Assembly (NCBI GenBank): GCA_014871605.1
Contig: WGSQ01000085.1
Span: forward strand, 1 to 7,696
Direction: 5' to 3'
Source: Collinsella sp.
Lineage (GTDB): Bacteria; Actinomycetota; Coriobacteriia; Coriobacteriales; Coriobacteriaceae
DNA length: 7,696 nt
Shown here: one piece after another, positions 5,447 through 7,696 of the stretch
How positions within the stretch are numbered: the first letter of the stretch is position 1
Layout of the letters: the number at the start of each line of letters is the position of its first letter
Notes under the pieces: model-generated
What the model was told of the DNA's origin: nothing
What the model saw: the letters and a program-made list of their open reading frames with translations, nothing else
Database searches by the model: none
Position numbers and translations under genes: made by a program

Positions 5447-7696
5447 ATGAGTGCTGACTACCCGTCAATGACTACGGCCGAGATCCGCTCCAAGTTCCTC
5501 AACTTCTTTGAGGAGCGCGGTCTTAAGCTCTATCCTTCTTCGTCCCTCGTCCCCGATGATCCCTCGCTGCTGCTTGCCAACGCCGGCATGAACCAGTTTA
5601 AGGAGTACTACCAGGGCAAGAAGACCATGAAGGAGATCGGCGCGATCTCCTGCCAGAAGTGCGTCCGCACCAACGACATCGATTGCATCGGCGAGGACGG
5701 CCGTCACCTGTCGTTCTTCGAGATGCTCGGCGATTTCTCTTTTGGCGGCGTCTCCAAGGAGCAGGCTTGCGCATGGGCCTTTGAGCTCATCACCAAGGAG
5801 TTCAAGCTGCCGCTCGACCGCCTGTACTTTACCGTCTTTACCGAGGACGACGAGACCCACGACGTGTGGCGTTCTCTGGGCGTTGCCGAGGACCACATCT
5901 CCCGCCTGGGCGAGGACGACAACTTCTGGGCCGCTGGCCCCACCGGCCCCTGCGGTCCGTGCTCCGAGATCTACTTTGACATGGGCGAGGAGGTCGGCTG
6001 CGGCAGCCCCGACTGCAAGCCTGGCTGCGACTGCGACCGCTTCCTTGAGTTCTGGAACCTCGTGTTTACCCAGTACGACCGTCAGGAGGACGGCTCCATG
6101 CCGGAGCTGCCGCATCGCAACCTCGATACGGGCATGGGCCTGGAGCGCATGGCCGCCATCATGCAGCACAAAACCGCCAATTACGACGGCGACTTGATGC
6201 AGCATCTCATCAAGCTGGGCGAGGAGATCAGCGGCAAGACCTATGACGCCGATGATTACTCCGGCGCCAGCCGCTCGCTGCGTATCATTGCCGACCACTC
6301 CCGTGCCGTCGATTTTATGATCTCTGACGGCATCCTTCCCGGTAACGAGGGTCGCGAGTACGTCCTTCGCCGCCTGCTCCGCCGCGCCGTGTTCCACGGT
6401 CGCCTGCTGGGCATCGAGGGCGCCTTCCTGACCAAGTTCATCGACGAGGTCAACGCTCAGATGGGCGAGGCCTATCCTGAGCTGCTCAAGAACGTCGCGC
6501 TCGTCAAGGGTATCGTCGCCTCCGAGGAGGAGCGCTTCTCCACGACGCTCGACAACGGTCGCGTCTACCTGGATGAGGCCCTGGCAGCGCTTGCCGAGGG
6601 TGCTGCGCTTCCGGGCGATGTTGCCTTTAAGCTGCACGACACCTTTGGTTTCCCCATCGACCTGACAGTCGAGATCGCCGGCACCGCTGGTCACGACGTC
6701 GACATGGACGGCTTCACTGCCTGCATGGAGGACCAGAAGGCCCGCGCCCGCGCCAATGCCAAGGGCGACGCCTGGGGCAGCTTCAACGACGTGTGGGTCG
6801 AGCTTTCCGACAAGGTCGCAGCGACCGAGTTCGACGGCTATGACAACGATGTGATCGAGGGCGCCAAGGTTGTCGCCATCGTGCGCAACGGCGAGTCCGT
6901 CGAGTCCGCTGCCGCCGGCGAGGACGTCGAGGTTGTGCTCGACCGCACCCCGTTCTATGCCGAGATGGGTGGTCAGCAGGGCGATGCCGGCAAGCTTTCC
7001 GCCGAGGGCGTTGTTCTGACCGTTGCTGATACCAAGAACCACAACGGCCTGTATGCCCACGTCGCGCACGTTGCCGATGGCACGCTGACTGTCGGTGCCG
7101 CTGTTACCGCCGCGCTCGACGCCGAGCGCCGTGGCTTCCTGCGTCGCAACCACACCGCCACCCACCTGCTCGACGCTGCGCTTAAGCAGGTCCTGGGCGA
7201 GCATGTCTCCCAGGCAGGCTCGCTGGTGACGCCCGAGCACCTGCGCTTTGACTTCACGCACTTCGAGGCCCTGTCCTCCGAGCAGCTCAAGGCTGTCGAG
7301 GACCTGGTCAACCAGCAGATCTTCGCCTCCAAGCCGGTCGTGACCCTCGTCATGGGCATCGACGAGGCCAAGGCCGCCGGTGCTGTCGCCCTGTTTGGCG
7401 AGAAGTATGGCGATGTCGTCCGCGTCGTCTCCGTGGGCGCCGAGGACCAGCCGTTCTCCCGCGAGCTTTGCGGTGGCACCCATGCCGCCAATACCGCCGA
7501 GATTGGCCTGTTCAAGATCATTTCCGAGTCCTCTACGGGCTCGAATGTCCGCCGTATCGAGGCCGTGACCTCTAAGGGTGCCCTCGACTATATGGCCGAC
7601 CGCCTGGCGCTCGTTGACGCCGCCGCCGCTGCGCTCAAGTGCCGCGTCGATGAGGTTCCCGCCCGCGTGGAGAACCTGCAGGCCGAGCTGCGAGAG
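5447..7696 (+). CDS. alaS: Alanyl-tRNA synthetase, N-terminal 750 residues (3' end outside window)
   Basis: This class II enzyme attaches alanine to tRNA-Ala in the cytoplasm and edits mischarged Ser- and Gly-tRNA-Ala. The frame runs open from ATG 5447 to the window edge with 750 codons; bacterial AlaRS is usually about 870-880 residues, so the last part of the C-Ala/DHHA1 region is missing. The start region reads MTTAEIRSKFLNFFEERG, then the catalytic domain: NAGMNQFKEYY, FFEMLGDFSFGG (90-101), TGPCGPCSEI (166-175), a Cys-rich GCGSPDCKPGCDCDRF insert common in many bacterial AlaRS, and motif 3 GMGLER (229-234). The editing domain has both zinc-binding pairs: HTATH (H569, H573) and CGGTH (C675, H679). 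No catalytic or editing residue is missing. The gene has its own promoter and ribosome site behind a strong terminator, so it is likely transcribed apart from the genes upstream. The very long open frame on the opposite strand is a codon-use shadow. Confidence 0.97.
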   Translation, partial: MSADYPSMTTAEIRSKFLNFFEERGLKLYPSSSLVPDDPSLLLANAGMNQFKEYYQGKKTMKEIGAISCQKCVRTNDIDCIGEDGRHLSFFEMLGDFSFGGVSKEQACAWAFELITKEFKLPLDRLYFTVFTEDDETHDVWRSLGVAEDHISRLGEDDNFWAAGPTGPCGPCSEIYFDMGEEVGCGSPDCKPGCDCDRFLEFWNLVFTQYDRQEDGSMPELPHRNLDTGMGLERMAAIMQHKTANYDGDLMQHLIKLGEEISGKTYDADDYSGASRSLRIIADHSRAVDFMISDGILPGNEGREYVLRRLLRRAVFHGRLLGIEGAFLTKFIDEVNAQMGEAYPELLKNVALVKGIVASEEERFSTTLDNGRVYLDEALAALAEGAALPGDVAFKLHDTFGFPIDLTVEIAGTAGHDVDMDGFTACMEDQKARARANAKGDAWGSFNDVWVELSDKVAATEFDGYDNDVIEGAKVVAIVRNGESVESAAAGEDVEVVLDRTPFYAEMGGQQGDAGKLSAEGVVLTVADTKNHNGLYAHVAHVADGTLTVGAAVTAALDAERRGFLRRNHTATHLLDAALKQVLGEHVSQAGSLVTPEHLRFDFTHFEALSSEQLKAVEDLVNQQIFASKPVVTLVMGIDEAKAAGAVALFGEKYGDVVRVVSVGAEDQPFSRELCGGTHAANTAEIGLFKIISESSTGSNVRRIEAVTSKGALDYMADRLALVDAAAAALKCRVDEVPARVENLQAELRE

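Noticed and set aside
5465..7483. A 672-codon open frame antisense to alaS
   Set aside because: Its codons are in exact register with alaS codons, so it stays open simply because alaS avoids TTA, CTA and TCA codons, as GC-rich genes do. The product is low-complexity (Leu/Gly/Val/Asp-rich), and alaS is a certain gene with intact motifs.
1..7696. CRISPR array, transposon, tRNA or rRNA
   Set aside because: No regularly spaced repeats, transposase-like proteins, terminal repeats with target duplications, or tRNA/rRNA signatures were seen on either strand.

Overview
The window looks like a chromosomal housekeeping segment from a moderately GC-rich actinobacterium. Collinsella or a close relative in the Coriobacteriia is my best guess, from codon use, the sequence style of the proteins and the gene order rarA / DUF948 / alaS; the genus is an inference and not proven here. 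A 60-base sample of alaS counts to about 63% GC. The one gene that stands apart, the minus-strand gene at 5013-5252, counts to about 42%.

Layout on the + strand: (1) the last 109 codons of a dGTPase-like HD phosphohydrolase (1-330); (2) a complete rarA/mgsA AAA+ ATPase gene (376-1740); (3) a 100-bp gap, then a tightly packed four-gene unit (1841-5006). This unit encodes a DUF948 membrane/coiled-coil protein, a small and degenerate RsbW-like anti-sigma protein, a SigB/SigF-type sigma factor and an AI-2E-family (PerM-like) membrane protein. Successive genes overlap by 8 nt, are separated by 1 nt, and overlap by 4 nt (ATGA). (4) A small AT-rich two-helix membrane protein gene on the opposite strand (5013-5252), whose stop codon lies 6 bp from that of the AI-2E gene, with its own promoter and ribosome site. 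(5) A textbook intrinsic terminator (5345-5374) followed at once by a probable alaS promoter. (6) The first 750 codons of alaS (5447-7696), cut by the window edge.

How it fits together: rarA and alaS serve replication-fork rescue and tRNA charging. The middle unit looks like a stress or envelope regulatory module in which an alternative sigma factor is made together with its presumed antagonist and two membrane proteins. The most unusual point is that the RsbW-like protein lacks the N-box asparagine and the glycine-rich boxes that RsbW/SpoIIAB kinases use to bind ATP, and no RsbV-type partner is encoded nearby. The sigma factor may therefore be controlled in a way that differs from the standard phosphorylation-driven partner switch. 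The second point of interest is the AT-rich antisense membrane gene sitting between an AI-2E gene and alaS, two genes that are adjacent in Bacillus subtilis.
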